Shown: positions 27,069-41,459, counted from the stretch's first letter. The stretch: DNA of 64,000 nt from Auanema rhodensis (GCA_964057225.1 OZ059899.1:19042501-19106500), one strand, 5' to 3'. The notes: generated from the letters alone by a model not told the origin. Program-made: numbers and translations.

Positions 27069-29174
27069 TTGAAAAATGATGCATTAGTGTATGTTGAGTT
27101 TCCATGTACACTCAACATTGCTTCCAAAAACATTTTGACAAAAATTTTTCCGAAAAATTTCAAAATAATTTCGCAAAAAGTAGATGTTTTTAGATTCCTT
27201 TTTTCAAGGCAAAGACGATGGACAATGTTATTCAACGAAAAAATCAATTCTCCAGGGTGAAAATCGAGGATGTAAGTGTGAACTTATATCAGTTGATATC
27301 TCGGTGCATTTTTAAGCTAGCGCAAATCTGATAACACAGATCGACGCAGCTTAAAAATCCGCATCGAATGCACTATACAACATTGAGAAACGCTTAATAC
27401 AAAAATAAGTTATGATCGTTTGAAAAATGATGCATTAGTGTATGTTGAGTTTCCATGTACACTCAACATTGCTTCCAAAAACATTTTGACAAAAATTTTT
27501 CCGAAAAATTTCAAAATAATTTCGCAAAAAGTAGAAGTTTTTAGATTCCTTTTTTCAAGGCAAAGACGATGGACAATGTTATTCAACGAAAAAATTAATT
27601 CTCCAGGGTGAAAATCGAGGATGTAAGTGTGAACTTATATCAGTTGATATCTCGGTGCATTTTTAAGCTAGCGCAAATCTGATAACACAGATCGACGCAG
27701 CTTAAAAATCCGCATCGAATGCACTATACTACATTGAGAAACGCTTAATACAAAAATTAGTTATGATCGTTTGAAAAAAGATGCATTAGTGTAAGTTGAG
27801 TTTCCATGTACACTCAACATTGCTTCCAAAAACATTTTGACAAAAATTTTTCCGAAAAATTTCAGAATAATTTCGCAAAAAGTAGATGTTTTCAGATTCC
27901 TTTTTTCAAGGCAAAGACGATGGACAAAGTTATTCAACGAAAAAATTAATTCTGCAGGGTGAAAATCGAGGATATAAGTGTGAACTTATATCAGTTGATA
28001 TCTCGGTGCATTTTTAAGCTAGCGCAAATCTGATAACACAGATCGACGCAGCTTAAAAATCCGCATCGAATGCACTATACAACATTGAGAAACGCTTAAT
28101 ACAAAAATTAGTTATGATCGTTTGAAAAATGATGCATTAGTGTATGTTGAGTTTCCATGTACACTCAACATTGCTTCCAAAAACATTTTGACAAAAATTT
28201 TTCCGAAAAATTTCAAAATAATTTCGCAAAAAGTAGATGTTTTTAGATTCCTTTTTTCAAGGCAAAGACGATGGACAATGTTATTCAACGAAAAAATCAA
28301 TTCTCCAGGGTGAAAATCGAGGATGTAAGTGTGAACTTATATCAGTTGATATCTCGGTGCATTTTTAAGCTAGCGCAAATCTGATAACACAGATCGACGC
28401 AGCTTAAAAATCCGCATCGAATGCACTATACAACATTGAGAAACGCTTAATACAAAAATAAGTTATGATCGTTTGAAAAATGATGCATTAGTGTATGTTG
28501 AGTTTCCATGTACACTCAACATTGCTTCCAAAAACATTTTGACAAAAATTTTTCCGAAAAATTTCAAAATAATTTCGCAAAAAGTAGAAGTTTTTAGATT
28601 CCTTTTTTCAAGGCAAAGACGATGGACAATGTTATTCAACGAAAAAATTAATTCTCCAGGGTGAAAATCGAGGATGTAAGTGTGAACTTATATCAGTTGA
28701 TATCTCGGTGCATTTTTAAGCTAGCGCAAATCTGATAACACAGATCGACGCAGCTTAAAAATCCGCATCGAATGCACTATACTACATTGAGAAACGCTTA
28801 ATACAAAAATTAGTTATGATCGTTTGAAAAAAGATGCATTAGTGTAAGTTGAGTTTCCATGTACACTCAACATTGCTTCCAAAAACATTTTGACAAAAAT
28901 TTTTCCGAAAAATTTCAAAATAATTTCGCAAAAAGTAGATGTTTTCAGATTCCTTTTTTCAAGGCAAAGACGATGGACAAAGTTATTCAACGAAAAAATT
29001 AATTCTGCAGGGTGAAAATCGAGGATATAAGTGTGAACTTATATCAGTTGATATCTCGGTGCATTTTTAAGCTAGCGCAAATCTGATAACACAGATCGAC
29101 GCAGCTTAAAAATCCGCATCGAATGCACTATACAACATTGAGAAACGCTTAATACAAAAATTAGTTATGATCGT
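27069..29174 (+). repeat. Satellite block 7: 3-unit HOR (1053 bp), two copies
   Basis: Trimers at 27069 and 28122, each made of a P unit with AATCAATTC near 175-183, a P unit with AGTAGAAG (A at unit position 117), and a Y unit. The two copies are almost identical; the Y unit of the first has CAGAATAATTT near 93-103. A further P-Y pair at 29175 lacks the middle member, marking the change to the dimer block. Confidence 0.87.
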
Positions 29175-29525
29175 TTGAAAAATGATGCATTAGTGTATGT
29201 TGAGTTTCCATGTACACTCAACATTGCTTCCAAAAACATTTTGACAAAAATTTTTCCGAAAAATTTCAAAATAATTTCGCAAAAAGTAGATGTTTTTAGA
29301 TTCCTTTTTTCAAGGCAAAGACGATGGACAATGTTATTCAACGAAAAAATTAATTCTCCAGGGTGAAAATCGAGGATGTAAGTGTGAACTTATATCAGTT
29401 GATATCTCGGTGCATTTTTAAGTTAGCGCAAATCTGATAACACAGATCGACGCAGCTTAAAAATCCGCATCGAATGCACTATACAACATTGAGAAACGCT
29501 TAATACAAAAATTAGTTATGATCGT

Positions 29526-29876
29526 TTGAAAAAAGATGCATTAGTGTAAGTTGAGTTTCCATGTACACTCAACATTGCTTCCAAAAACATTTTGACAAAA
29601 ATTTTTCCGAAAAATTTCAAAATAATTTCGCAAAAAGTAGATGTTTTCAGATTCCTTTTTTCAAGGCAAAGACGATGGACAAAGTTATTCAACGAAAAAA
29701 TTAATTCTGCAGGGTGAAAATCGAGGATATAAGTGTGAACTTATATCAGTTGATATCTCGGTGCATTTTTAAGCTAGCGCAAATCTGATAACACAGATCG
29801 ACGCAGCTTAAAAATCCGCATCGAATGCACTATACAACATTGAGAAACGCTTAATACAAAAATTAGTTATGATCGT
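29526..29876 (+). repeat. Reference unit: Y subfamily
   Basis: Three linked changes define Y: A24 (GTGTAAGTTG), C123 (TTTTCAGATT) and A158 (GACAAAGTT), usually with A9, CTGCAG and GATATAAG. A24 makes a stop in the recurring frame and breaks one pair of the 23-50 dyad. About 30 units have A24, all between 22156 and 56552. Confidence 0.88.
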
Positions 29877-30227
29877 TTGAAAAATGATGCATTAGTGTAT
29901 GTTGAGTTTCCATGTACACTCAACATTGCTTCCAAAAACATTTTGACAAAAATTTTTCCGAAAAATTTCAAAATAATTTCGCAAAAAGTAGATGTTTTTA
30001 GATTCCTTTTTTCAAGGCAAAGACGATGGACAATGTTATTCAACGAAAAAATTAATTCTCCAGGGTGAAAATCGAGGATGTAAGTGTGAACTTATATCAG
30101 TTGATATCTCGGTGCATTTTTAAGCTAGCGCAAATCTGATAACTCAGATCGACGCAGCTTAAAAATCCGCATCGAATGCACTATACAACATTGAGAAACG
30201 CTTAATACAAAAATTAGTTATGATCGT

Positions 30228-30578
30228 TTGAAAAAAGATGCATTAGTGTAAGTTGAGTTTCCATGTACACTCAACATTGCTTCCAAAAACATTTTGACAA
30301 AAATTTTTCCGAAAAATTTCAAAATAATTTCGCAAAAAGTAGATGTTTTCAGATTCCTTTTTTCAAGGCAAAGACGATGGACAATGTTATTCAACGAAAA
30401 AATTAATTCTCCAGGGTGAAAATCGAGGATGTAAGTGTGAACTTATATCAGTTGATATCTCGGTGCATTTTTAAGCTAGCGCAAATCTGATAACACAGAT
30501 CGACGCAGCTTAAAAATCCGCATCGAATGCACTATACTACATTGAGAAACGCTTAATACAAAAATTAGTTATGATCGT
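30228..30578 (+). repeat. Hybrid unit: Y at the 5' side, P at the 3' side
   Basis: A24 and C123 are Y-like; T158, CTCCAG and GATGTAAG are P-like. The switch lies between 123 and 158. It interrupts the P-Y alternation, and a full Y unit follows. Confidence 0.8.
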
Positions 30579-33500
30579 TTGAAAAAAGATGCATTAGTGT
30601 AAGTTGAGTTTCCATGTACACTCAACATTGCTTCCAAAAACATTTTGACAAAAATTTTTCCGAAAAATTTCAAAATAATTTCGCAAAAAGTAGATGTTTT
30701 CAGATTCCTTTTTTCAAGGCAAAGACGATGGACAAAGTTATTCAACGAAAAAATTAATTCTGCAGGGTGAAAATCGAGGATATAAGTGTGAACTTATATC
30801 AGTTGATATCTCGGTGCATTTTTAAGCTAGCGCAAATCTGATAACACAGATCGACGCAGCTTAAAAATCCGCATCGAATGCACTATACAACATTGAGAAA
30901 CGCTTAATACAAAAATTAGTTATGATCGTTTGAAAAATGATGCATTAGTGTATGTTGAGTTTCCATGTACACTCAACATTGCTTCCAAAAACATTTTGAC
31001 AAAAATTTTTCCGAAAAATTTCAAAATAATTTCGCAAAAAGTAGATGTTTTTAGATTCCTTTTTTCAAGGCAAAGACGATGGACAATGTTATTCAACGAA
31101 AAAATTAATTCTCCAGGGTGAAAATCGAGGATGTAAGTGTGAACTTATATCAGTTGATATCTCGGTGCATTTTTAAGCTAGCGCAAATCTGATAACACAG
31201 ATCGACGCAGCTTAAAAATCCGCATCGAATGCACTATACAACATTGAGAAACGCTTAATACAAAAATTAGTTATGATCGTTTGAAAAAAGATGCATTAGT
31301 GTAAGTTGAGTTTCCATGTACACTCAACATTGCTTCCAAAAACATTTTGACAAAAATTTTTCCGAAAAATTTCAAAATAATTTCGCAAAAAGTAGATGTT
31401 TTCAGATTCCTTTTTTCAAGGCAAAGACGATGGACAAAGTTATTCAACGAAAAAATTAATTCTGCAGGGTGAAAATCGAGGATATAAGTGTGAACTTATA
31501 TCAGTTGATATCTCGGTGCATTTTTAAGCTAGCGCAAATCTGATAACACAGATCGACGCAGCTTAAAAATCCGCATCGAATGCACTATACAACATTGAGA
31601 AACGCTTAATACAAAAATTAGTTATGATCGTTTGAAAAATGATGCATTAGTGTATGTTGAGTTTCCATGTACACTCAACATTGCTTCCAAAAACATTTTG
31701 ACAAAAATTTTTCCGAAAAATTTCAAAATAATTTCGCAAAAAGTAGATGTTTTTAGATTCCTTTTTTCAAGGCAAAGACGATGGACAATGTTATTCAACG
31801 AAAAAATTAATTCTCCAGGGTGAAAATCGAGGATGTAAGTGTGAACTTATATCAGTTGATATCTCGGTGCATTTTTCAGCTAGCGCAAATCTGATAACAC
31901 AGATCGACGCAGCTTAAAAATCCGCATCGAATGCACTATACAACATTGAGAAACGCTTAATACAAAAATTAGTTATGATCGTTTGAAAAAAGATGCATTA
32001 GTGTAAGTTGAGTTTCCATGTACACTCAACATTGCTTCCAAAAACATTTTGACAAAAATTTTTCCGAAAAATTTCAAAATAATTTCGCAAAAAGTAGATG
32101 TTTTCAGATTCCTTTTTTCAAGGCAAAGACGATGGACAAAGTTATTCAACGAAAAAATTAATTCTGCAGGGTGAAAATCGAGGATATAAGTGTGAACTTA
32201 TATCAGTTGATATCTCGGTGCATTTTTAAGCTAGCGCAAATCTGATAACACAGATCGACGCAGCTTAAAAATCCGCATCGAATGCACTATACAACATTGA
32301 GAAACGCTTAATACAAAAATTAGTTATGATCGTTTGAAAAATGATGCATTAGTGTATGTTGAGTTTCCATGTACACTCAACATTGCTTCCAAAAACATTT
32401 TGACAAAAATTTTTCCGAAAAATTTCAAAATAATTTCGCAAAAAGTAGATGTTTTTAGATTCCTTTTTTCAAGGCAAAGACGATGGACAATGTTATTCAA
32501 CGAAAAAATTAATTCTCCAGGGTGAAAATCGAGGATGTAAGTGTGAACTTATATCAGTTGATATCTCGGTGCATTTTTAAGCTAGCGCAAATCTGATAAC
32601 ACAGATCGACGCAGCTTAAAAATCCGCATCGAATGCACTATACAACATTGAGAAACGCTTAATACAAAAATTAGTTATGATCGTTTGAAAAAAGATGCAT
32701 TAGTGTAAGTTGAGTTTCCATGTACACTCAACATTGCTTCCAAAAACATTTTGACAAAAATTTTTCCGAAAAATTTCAAAATAATTTCGCAAAAAGTAGA
32801 TGTTTTCAGATTCCTTTTTTCAAGGCAAAGACGATGGACAAAGTTATTCAACGAAAAAATTAATTCTGCAGGGTGAAAATCGAGGATATAAGTGTGAACT
32901 TATATCAGTTGATATCTCGGTGCATTTTTAAGCTAGCGCAAATCTGATAACACAGATCGACGCAGCTTAAAAATCCGCATCGAATGCACTATACAACATT
33001 GAGAAACGCTTAATACAAAAATTAGTTATGATCGTTTGAAAAATGATGCATTAGTGTATGTTGAGTTTCCATGTACACTCAACATTGCTTCCAAAAACAT
33101 TTTGACAAAAATTTTTCCGAAAAATTTCAAAATAATTTCGCAAAAAGTAGATGTTTTTAGATTCCTTTTTTCAAGGCAAAGACGATGGACAATGTTATTC
33201 AACGAAAAAATTAATTCTCCAGGGTGAAAATCGAGGATCTAAGTGTGAACTTATATCAGTTGATATCTCGGTGCATTTTTAAGCTAGCGCAAATCTGATA
33301 ACACAGATCGACGCAGCTTAAAAATCCGCATCGAATGCACTATACAACATTGAGAAACGCTTAATACAAAAATTAGTTATGATCGTTTGAAAAAAGATGC
33401 ATTAGTGTAAGTTGAGTTTCCATGTACACTCAACATTGCTTCCAAAAACATTTTGACAAAAATTTTTCCGAAAAATTTCAAAATAATTTCGCAAAAAGTA

Positions 33501-34088
33501 GATGTTTTCAGATTCCTTTTTTCAAGGCAAAGACGATGGACAAAGTTATTCAACGAAAAAATTAATTCTGCAGGGTGAAAATCGAGGATATAAGTGTGAA
33601 CTTATATCAGTTGATATCTCAGTGCATTTTTAAGCTAGCGCAAATCTGATAACACAGATCGACGCAGCTTAAAAATCCGCATCGAATGCACTATACAACA
33701 TTGAGAAACGCTTAATACAAAAATTAGTTATGATCGTTTGAAAAATGATGCATTAGTGTAAGTTGAGTTTCCATGTACACTCAACATTGCTTCCAAAAAC
33801 ATTTTGACAAAAATTTTTCCGAAAAATTTCAAAATAATTTCGCAAAAAGTAGATGTTTTCAGATTCCTTTTTTCAAGGCAAAGACGATGGACAAAGTTAT
33901 TCAACGAAAAAATTAATTCTGCAGGGTGAAAATCGAGGATATAAGTGTGAACTTATATCAGTTGATATCTCGGTGCATTTTTAAGCTAGCGCAAATCTGA
34001 TAACACAGATCGACGCAGCTTAAAAATCCGCATCGAATGCACTATACAACATTGAGAAACGCTTAATACAAAAATTAGTTATGATCGT

Positions 34089-37000
34089 TTGAAAAATGAT
34101 GCATTAGTGTATGTTGAGTTTCCATGTACACTCAACATTGCTTCCAAAAACATTTTGACAAAAATTTTTCCGAAAAATTTCAAAATAATTTCGCAAAAAG
34201 TAGATGTTTTTAGATTCTTTTTTTCAAGGCAAAGACGATGGACAATGTTATTCAACGAAAAAATTAATTCTCCAGGGTGAAAATCGAGGATGTAAGTGTG
34301 AACTTATATCAGTTGATATCTCGGTGCATTTTTAAGCTAGCGCAAATCTGATAACACAGATCGACGCAGCTTAAAAATCCGCATCGAATGCACTATACAA
34401 CATTGAGAAACGCTTAATACAAAAATTAGTTATGATCGTTTGAAAAATGATGCATTAGTGTATGTTGAGTTTCCATGTACACTCAACATTGCTTCCAAAA
34501 ACATTTTGACAAAAATTTTTCCGAAAAATTTCAAAATAATTTCGCAAAAAGTAGATGTTTTTAGATTCCTTTTTTCAAGGCAAAGACGATGGACAATGTT
34601 ATTTAACGAAAAAATTAATTCTGCAGGGTGAAAATCGAGGATATAAGTGTGAACTTATATCAGTTGATATCTCGGTGCATTTTTAAGCTAGCGCAAATCT
34701 GATAACACAGATCGACGCAGCTTAAAAATCCGCATCGAATCCACTATACTACATTGAGAAACGCTCAATACAAAAATTAGTTATGATCGTTTGAAAAAAG
34801 ATGCATTAGTGTAAGTTGAGTTTCCATGTACACTCAACATTGCTTCCAAAAACATTTTGACAAAAATTTTTCCGAAAAATTTCAAAATAATTTCGCAAAA
34901 AGTAGATGTTTTCAGATTCCTTTTTTCAAGGCAAAGACGATGGACAAAGTTATTCAACGAAAAAATTAATTCTCCAGGGTGAAAATCGAGGATATAAGTG
35001 TGAACTTATATCAGTTGATATCTCGGTGCATTTTTAAGCTAGCGCAAATCTGATAACACAGATCGACGCAGCTTAAAAATCCGCATCCAATGCACTATAC
35101 AACATTGAGAAACGCTTAATACAAAAATTAGTTATGATCGTTTGAAAAAAGATGCATTAGTGTAAGTTGAGTTTCCATGTACACTCAACATTGCTTCCAA
35201 AAACATTTTGACAAAAATTTTTCCGAAAAATTTCAAAATAATTTCGCAAAAAGTAGATGTTTTCAGATTCCTTTTTTCAAGGCAAAGACGATGGACAAAG
35301 TTATTCAACGAAAAAATTAATTCTCCAGGGTGAAAATCGAGGATATAAGTGTGAACTTATATCAGTTGATATCTCGGTGCATTTTTAAGCTAGCGCAAAT
35401 CTGATAACACAGATCGACGCAGCTTAAAAATCCGCATCCAATGCACTATACAACATTGAGAAACGCTTAATACAAAAATTAGTTATGATCGTTTGAAAAA
35501 TGATGCATTAGTGTATGTTGAGTTTCCATGTACACTCAACATTGCTTCCAAAAACATTTTGACAAAAATTTTTCCGAAAAATTTCAAAATAATTTCGCAA
35601 AAAGTAGATGTTTTTAGATTCCTTCTTTCAAGGCAAAGACGATGGACAATGTTATTCAACGAAAAAATTAATTCTCCAGGGTGAAAATCGAGGATGTAAG
35701 TGTGAACTTATATCAGTTGATATCTCGGTGCATTTTTAAGCTAGCGCAAATCTGATAACACAGATCGACGCAGCTTAAAAATCCGCATCGAATGCACTAT
35801 ACAACATTGAGAAACGCTTAATACAAAAATTAGTTATGATCGTTTGAAAAAAGATGCATTAGTGTATGTTGAGTTTCCATGTACACTCAACATTGCTTCC
35901 AAAAACATTTTGACAAAAATTTTTCCGAAAAATTTCAAAATAATTTCGCAAAAAGTAGATGTTTTTAGATTCCTTTTTTCAAGGCAAAGACGATGGACAA
36001 TGTTATTTAACGAAAAAATTAATTCTGCAGGGTGAAAATCGAGGATATAAGTGTGAACTTATATCAGTTGATATCTCGGTGCATTTTTAAGCTAGCGCAA
36101 ATCTGATAACACAGATCGACGCAGCTTAAAAATCCGCATCGAATGCACTATACAACATTGAGAAACGCTTAATACAAAAATTAGTTATGATCGTTTGAAA
36201 AATGATGCATTAGTGTATGTTGAGTTTCCATGTACACTCAACATTGCTTCCAAAAACATTTTGACAAAAATTTTTCCGAAAAATTTCAAAATAATTTCGC
36301 AAAAAGTAGATGTTTTTAGATTCCTTTTTTCAAGGCAAAGACGATGGACAATGTTATTCAACGAAAAAATTAATTCTCCAGGGTGAAAATCGAGGATGTA
36401 AGTGTGAACTTATATCAGTTGATATCTCGGTGCATTTTTAAGCTAGGGCAAATCTGATAACACAGATCGACGCAGCTTAAAAATCCGCATCGAATGCACT
36501 ATACAACATTGAGAAACGCTTAATACAAAAATTAGTTATGATCGTTTGAAAAATGATGCATTAGTGTAAGTTGAGTTTCCATGTACACTCAACATTGCTT
36601 CCAAAAACATTTTGACAAAAATTTTTCCGAAAAATTTCAAAATAATTTCGCAAAAAGTAGATGTTTTCAGATTCCTTTTTTCAAGGCAAAGACGATGGAC
36701 AAAGTTATTCAACGAAAAAAATAATTCTGCAGGGTGAAAATCGAGGATATAAGTGTGAACTTATATCAGTTGATATCTCGGTGCATTTTTAAGCTAGCGC
36801 AAATCTGATAACACAGATCGACGCAGCTTAAAAATCCGCATCGAATGCACTATACAACATTGAGAAACGCTTAATACAAAAATTAGTTATGATCGTTTGA
36901 AAAATGATGCATTAGTGTATGTTGAGTTTCCATGTACACTCAACATTGCTTCCAAAAACATTTTGACAAAAATTTTTCCGAAAAATTTCAAAATAATTTC

Positions 37001-37598
37001 GCAAAAAGTAGATGTTTTTAGATTCCTTTTTTCAAGGCAAAGACGATGGACAATGTTATTCAACGAAAAAATTAATTCTCCAGGGTGAAAATCGAGGATG
37101 TAAGTGTGAACTTATATCAGTTGATATCTCGGTGCATTTTTAAGCTAGGGCAAATCTGATAACACAGATCGACGCAGCTTAAAAATCCGCATCGAATGCA
37201 CTATACAACATTGAGAAACGCTTAATACAAAAATTAGTTATGATCGTTTGAAAAAAGATGCATTAGTGTAAGTTGAGTTTCCATGTACACTCAACATTGC
37301 TTCCAAAAACATTTTGACAAAAATTTTTCCGAAAAATTTCAAAATAATTTCGCAAAAAGTAGATGTTTTCAGATTCCTTTTTTCAAGGCAAAGACGATGG
37401 ACAAAGTTATTCAACGAAAAAATTAATTCTGCAGGGTGAAAATCGAGGATATAAGTGTGAACTTATATCAGTTGATATCTCGGTGCATTTTTAAGCTAGC
37501 GCAAATCTGATAACACAGATCGACGCAGCTTAAAAATCCGCATCGAATGCACTATACAACATTGAGAAACGCTTAATACAAAAATTAGTTATGATCGT
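34089..37598 (+). repeat. Satellite block 9: mixed P, G and Y units
   Basis: Ten units (k=97-106). The order is P, G, Y, Y, P, G, P, Y, P, Y. The two adjacent Y units (34791 and 35142) combine the Y body with CTCCAG while keeping GATATAAG, a recombinant form that recurs later at 38301 and 39354. P units 36195 and 36897 share CTAGGGC near 250-256. GCATCCAATGC first appears here, near 35085 and 35436. Confidence 0.8.
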
Positions 37599-39002
37599 TT
37601 GAAAAATGATGCATTAGTGTATGTTGAGTTTCCATGTACACTCAACATTGCTTCCAAAAACATTTTGACAAAAATTTTTCCGAAAAATTTCAAAATAATT
37701 TCGCAAAAAGTAGATGTTTTTAGATTCCTTTTTTCAAGGCAAAGACGATGGACAATGTTATTCAACGAAAAAATTAATTCTCCAGGGTGAAAATCGAGGA
37801 TGTAAGTGTGAACTTATATCAGTTGATATCTCGGTGCATTTTTAAGCTAGCGCAAATCTGATAACACAGATCGACGCAGCTTAAAAATCCGCATCGAATG
37901 CACTATACAACATTGAGAAACGCTTAATACAAAAATTAGTTATGATCGTTTGAAAAAAGATGCATTAGTGTATGTTGAGTTTCCATGTACACTCAACATT
38001 GCTTCCAAAAACATTTTGACAAAAATTTTTCCGAAAAATTTCAAAATAATTTCGCAAAAAGTAGATGTTTTTAGATTCCTTTTTTCAAGGCAAAGACGAT
38101 GGACAATGTTATTTAACGAAAAAATTAATTCTGCAGGGTGAAAATCGAGGATATAAGTGTGAACTTATATCAGTTGGTATCTCGGTGCATTTTTAAGCTA
38201 GCGCAAATCTGATAACACAGATCGACGCAGCTTAAAAATCCGCATCGAATGCACTATACTACATTGAGAAACGCTCAATACAAAAATTAGTTATGATCGT
38301 TTGAAAAAAGATGCATTAGTGTAAGTTGAGTTTCCATGTACACTCAACATTGCTTCCAAAAACATTTTGACAAAAATTTTTCCGAAAAATTTCAAAATAA
38401 TTTCGCAAAAAGTAGATGTTTTCAGATTCCTTTTTTCAAGGCAAAGACGATGGACAAAGTTATTCAACGAAAAAATTAATTCTCCAGGGTGAAAATCGAG
38501 GATATAAGTGTGAACTTATATCAGTTGATATCTCGGTGCATTTTTAAGCTAGCGCAAATCTGATAACACAGATCGACGCAGCTTAAAAATCCGCATCCAA
38601 TGCACTATACAACATTGAGAAACGCTTAATACAAAAATTAGTTATGATCGTTTGAAAAATGATGCATTAGTGTATGTTGAGTTTCCATGTACACTCAACA
38701 TTGCTTCCAAAAACATTTTGACAAAAATTTTTCCGAAAAATTTCAAAATAATTTCGCAAAAAGTAGATGTTTTTAGATTCCTTTTTTCAAGGCAAAGACG
38801 ATGGACAATGTTATTCAACGAAAAAATTAATTCTCCAGGGTGAAAATCGAGGATGTAAGTGTGAACTTATATCAGTTGATATCTCGGTGCATTTTTAAGC
38901 TAGCGCAAATCTGATAACACAGATCGACGCAGCTTAAAAATCCGCATCGAATGCACTATACAACATTGAGAAACGCTTAATACAAAAATTAGTTATGATC
39001 GT

Positions 39003-39353
39003 TTGAAAAAAGATGCATTAGTGTATGTTGAGTTTCCATGTACACTCAACATTGCTTCCAAAAACATTTTGACAAAAATTTTTCCGAAAAATTTCAAAAT
39101 AATTTCGCAAAAAGTAGATGTTTTTAGATTCCTTTTTTCAAGGCAAAGACGATGGACAATGTTATTTAACGAAAAAATTAATTCTGCAGGGTGAAAATCG
39201 AGGATATAAGTGTGAACTTATATCAGTTGATATCTCGGTGCATTTTTAAGCTAGCGCAAATCTGATAACACAGATCGACGCAGCTTAAAAATCCGCATCG
39301 AATGCACTATACTACATTGAGAAACGCTCAATACAAAAATTAGTTATGATCGT
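39003..39353 (+). repeat. Reference unit: G subfamily
   Basis: Differs from P by A9, T165 (TTATTTAACG), CTGCAG at 182-187, which is a PstI site, and GATATAAG at 201-208, which restores a perfect stem in the 201-222 hairpin. G units appear from 21805 and pair with Y units in several HORs. Confidence 0.88.
39203..39224. repeat. Hairpin with a four-base GTGA loop and 9-bp stem (unit positions 201-222)
   Basis: In G and Y units GATATAAGT pairs perfectly with ACTTATATC across GTGA. P units have GATGTAAGT, which puts G opposite T. Some E units have GTAA as the loop. As RNA, both loops fit the GNRA tetraloop pattern and the G-T position would be a G-U pair. CGAG at 197-200 and CTCG at 232-235 can close an outer helix. 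Confidence 0.85.
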
Positions 39354-41459
39354 TTGAAAAAAGATGCATTAGTGTAAGTTGAGTTTCCATGTACACTCAA
39401 CATTGCTTCCAAAAACATTTTGACAAAAATTTTTCCGAAAAATTTCAAAATAATTTCGCAAAAAGTAGATGTTTTCAGATTCCTTTTTTCAAGGCAAAGA
39501 CGATGGACAAAGTTATTCAACGAAAAAATTAATTCTCCAGGGTGAAAATCGAGGATATAAGTGTGAACTTATATCAGTTGATATCTCGGTGCATTTTTAA
39601 GCTAGCGCAAATCTGATAACACAGATCGACGCAGCTTAAAAATCCGCATCCAATGCACTATACAACATTGAGAAACGCTTAATACAAAAATTAGTTATGA
39701 TCGTTTGAAAAATGATGCATTAGTGTATGTTGAGTTTCCATGTACACTCAACATTGCTTCCAAAAACATTTTGACAAAAATTTTTCCGAAAAATTTCAAA
39801 ATAATTTCGCAAAAAGTAGATGTTTTTAGATTCCTTTTTTCAAGGCAAAGACGATGGACAATGTTATTCAACGAAAAAATTAATTCTCCAGGGTGAAAAT
39901 CGAGGATGTAAGTGTGAACTTATATCAGTTGATATCTCGGTGCATTTTTAAGCTAGCGCAAATCTGATAACACAGATCGACGCAGCTTAAAAATCCGCAT
40001 CGAATGCACTATACAACATTGAGAAACGCTTAATACAAAAATTAGTTATGATCGTTTGAAAAAAGATGCATTAGTGTATGTTGAGTTTCCATGTACACTC
40101 AACATTGCTTCCAAAAACATTTTGACAAAAATTTTTCCGAAAAATTTCAAAATAATTTCGCAAAAAGTAGATGTTTTTAGATTCCTTTTTTCAAGGCAAA
40201 GACGATGGACAATGTTATTTAACGAAAAAATTAATTCTGCAGGGTGAAAATCGAGGATATAAGTGTGAACTTATATCAGTTGATATCTCGGTGCATTTTT
40301 AAGCTAGCGCAAATCTGATAACACAGATCGACGCAGCTTAAAAATCCGCATCGAATGCACTATACTACATTGAGAAACGCTCAATACAAAAATTAGTTAT
40401 GATCGTTTGAAAAAAGATGCATTAGTGTAAGTTGAGTTTCCATGTACACTCAACATTGCTTCCAAAAACATTTTGACAAAAATTTTTCCGAAAAATTTCA
40501 AAATAATTTCGCAAAAAGTAGATGTTTTCAGATTCCTTTTCTCAAGGCAAAGACGATGGACAAAGTTATTCAACGAAAAAATTAATTCTCCAGGGTGAAA
40601 ATCGAGGATGTAAGTGTGAACTTATATCAGTTGATATCTCGGTGCATTTTTAAGCTAGCGCAAATCTGATAACACAGATCGACGCAGCTTAAAAATTCGC
40701 ATCGAATGCACTATACAACATTGAGAAACGCTTAATACAAAAATTAGTTATGATCGTTTGAAAAAAGATGCATTAGTGTATGTTGAGTTTCCATGTACAC
40801 TCAACATTGCTTCCAAAAACATTTTGACAAAAATTTTTCCGAAAAATTTCAAAATAATTTCGCAAAAAGTAGATGTTTTTAGATTCCTTTTTTCAAGGCA
40901 AAGACGATGGACAATGTTATTTAACGAAAAAATTAATTCTGCAGGGTGAAAATCGAGGATATAAGTGTGAACTTATATCAGTTGATATCTCGGTGCATTT
41001 TTAAGCTAGCGCAAATCTGATAACACAGATCGACGCAGCTTAAAAATCCGCATCGAATGCACTATACTACATTGAGAAACGCTCAATACAAAAATTAGTT
41101 ATGATCGTTTGAAAAAAGATGCATTAGTGTAAGTTGAGTTTCCATGTACACTCAACATTGCTTCCAAAAACATTTTGACAAAAATTTTTCCGAAAAATTT
41201 CAAAATAATTTCGCAAAAAGTAGATGTTTTCAGATTCCTTTTTTCAAGGCAAAGACGATGGACAAAGTTATTCAACGAAAAAATTAATTCTCCAGGGTGA
41301 AAATCGAGGATGTAAGTGTGAACTTATATCAGTTGATATCTCGGTGCATTTTTAAGCTAGCGCAAATCTGATAACACAGATCGACGCAGCTTAAAAATTC
41401 GCATCGAATGCACTATACAACATTGAGAAACGCTTAATACAAAAATTAGTTATGATCGT

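Larger units (their letters stand above)
29175..34088 (+). repeat. Satellite block 8: 2-unit HOR (702 bp)
   Basis: Fourteen units alternate P and Y. P units start at 29175, 29877, 30930, 31632, 32334 and 33036. Y units start at 29526, 30579, 31281, 31983, 32685 and 33387. The register is broken by one hybrid unit at 30228 and by an extra Y-like unit at 33738 that has T9. Most P units have private single changes (for example TTCAGCT in 31632 and GGATCTAAG in 33036), which helps to place reads. Confidence 0.88.
37599..40757 (+). repeat. Satellite block 10: 3-unit HOR (1053 bp), three copies
   Basis: Trimers at 37599, 38652 and 39705, each P, then G with T165 and A9, then a Y unit carrying CTCCAG. 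The first two Y members keep GATATAAG and end in GCATCCAATGC. The third (40407) has CTCAAGG, GATGTAAG and AATTCGCATC, a form that seeds the next block. GCTCAATAC (C at unit position 327) precedes each Y unit. Confidence 0.88.
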
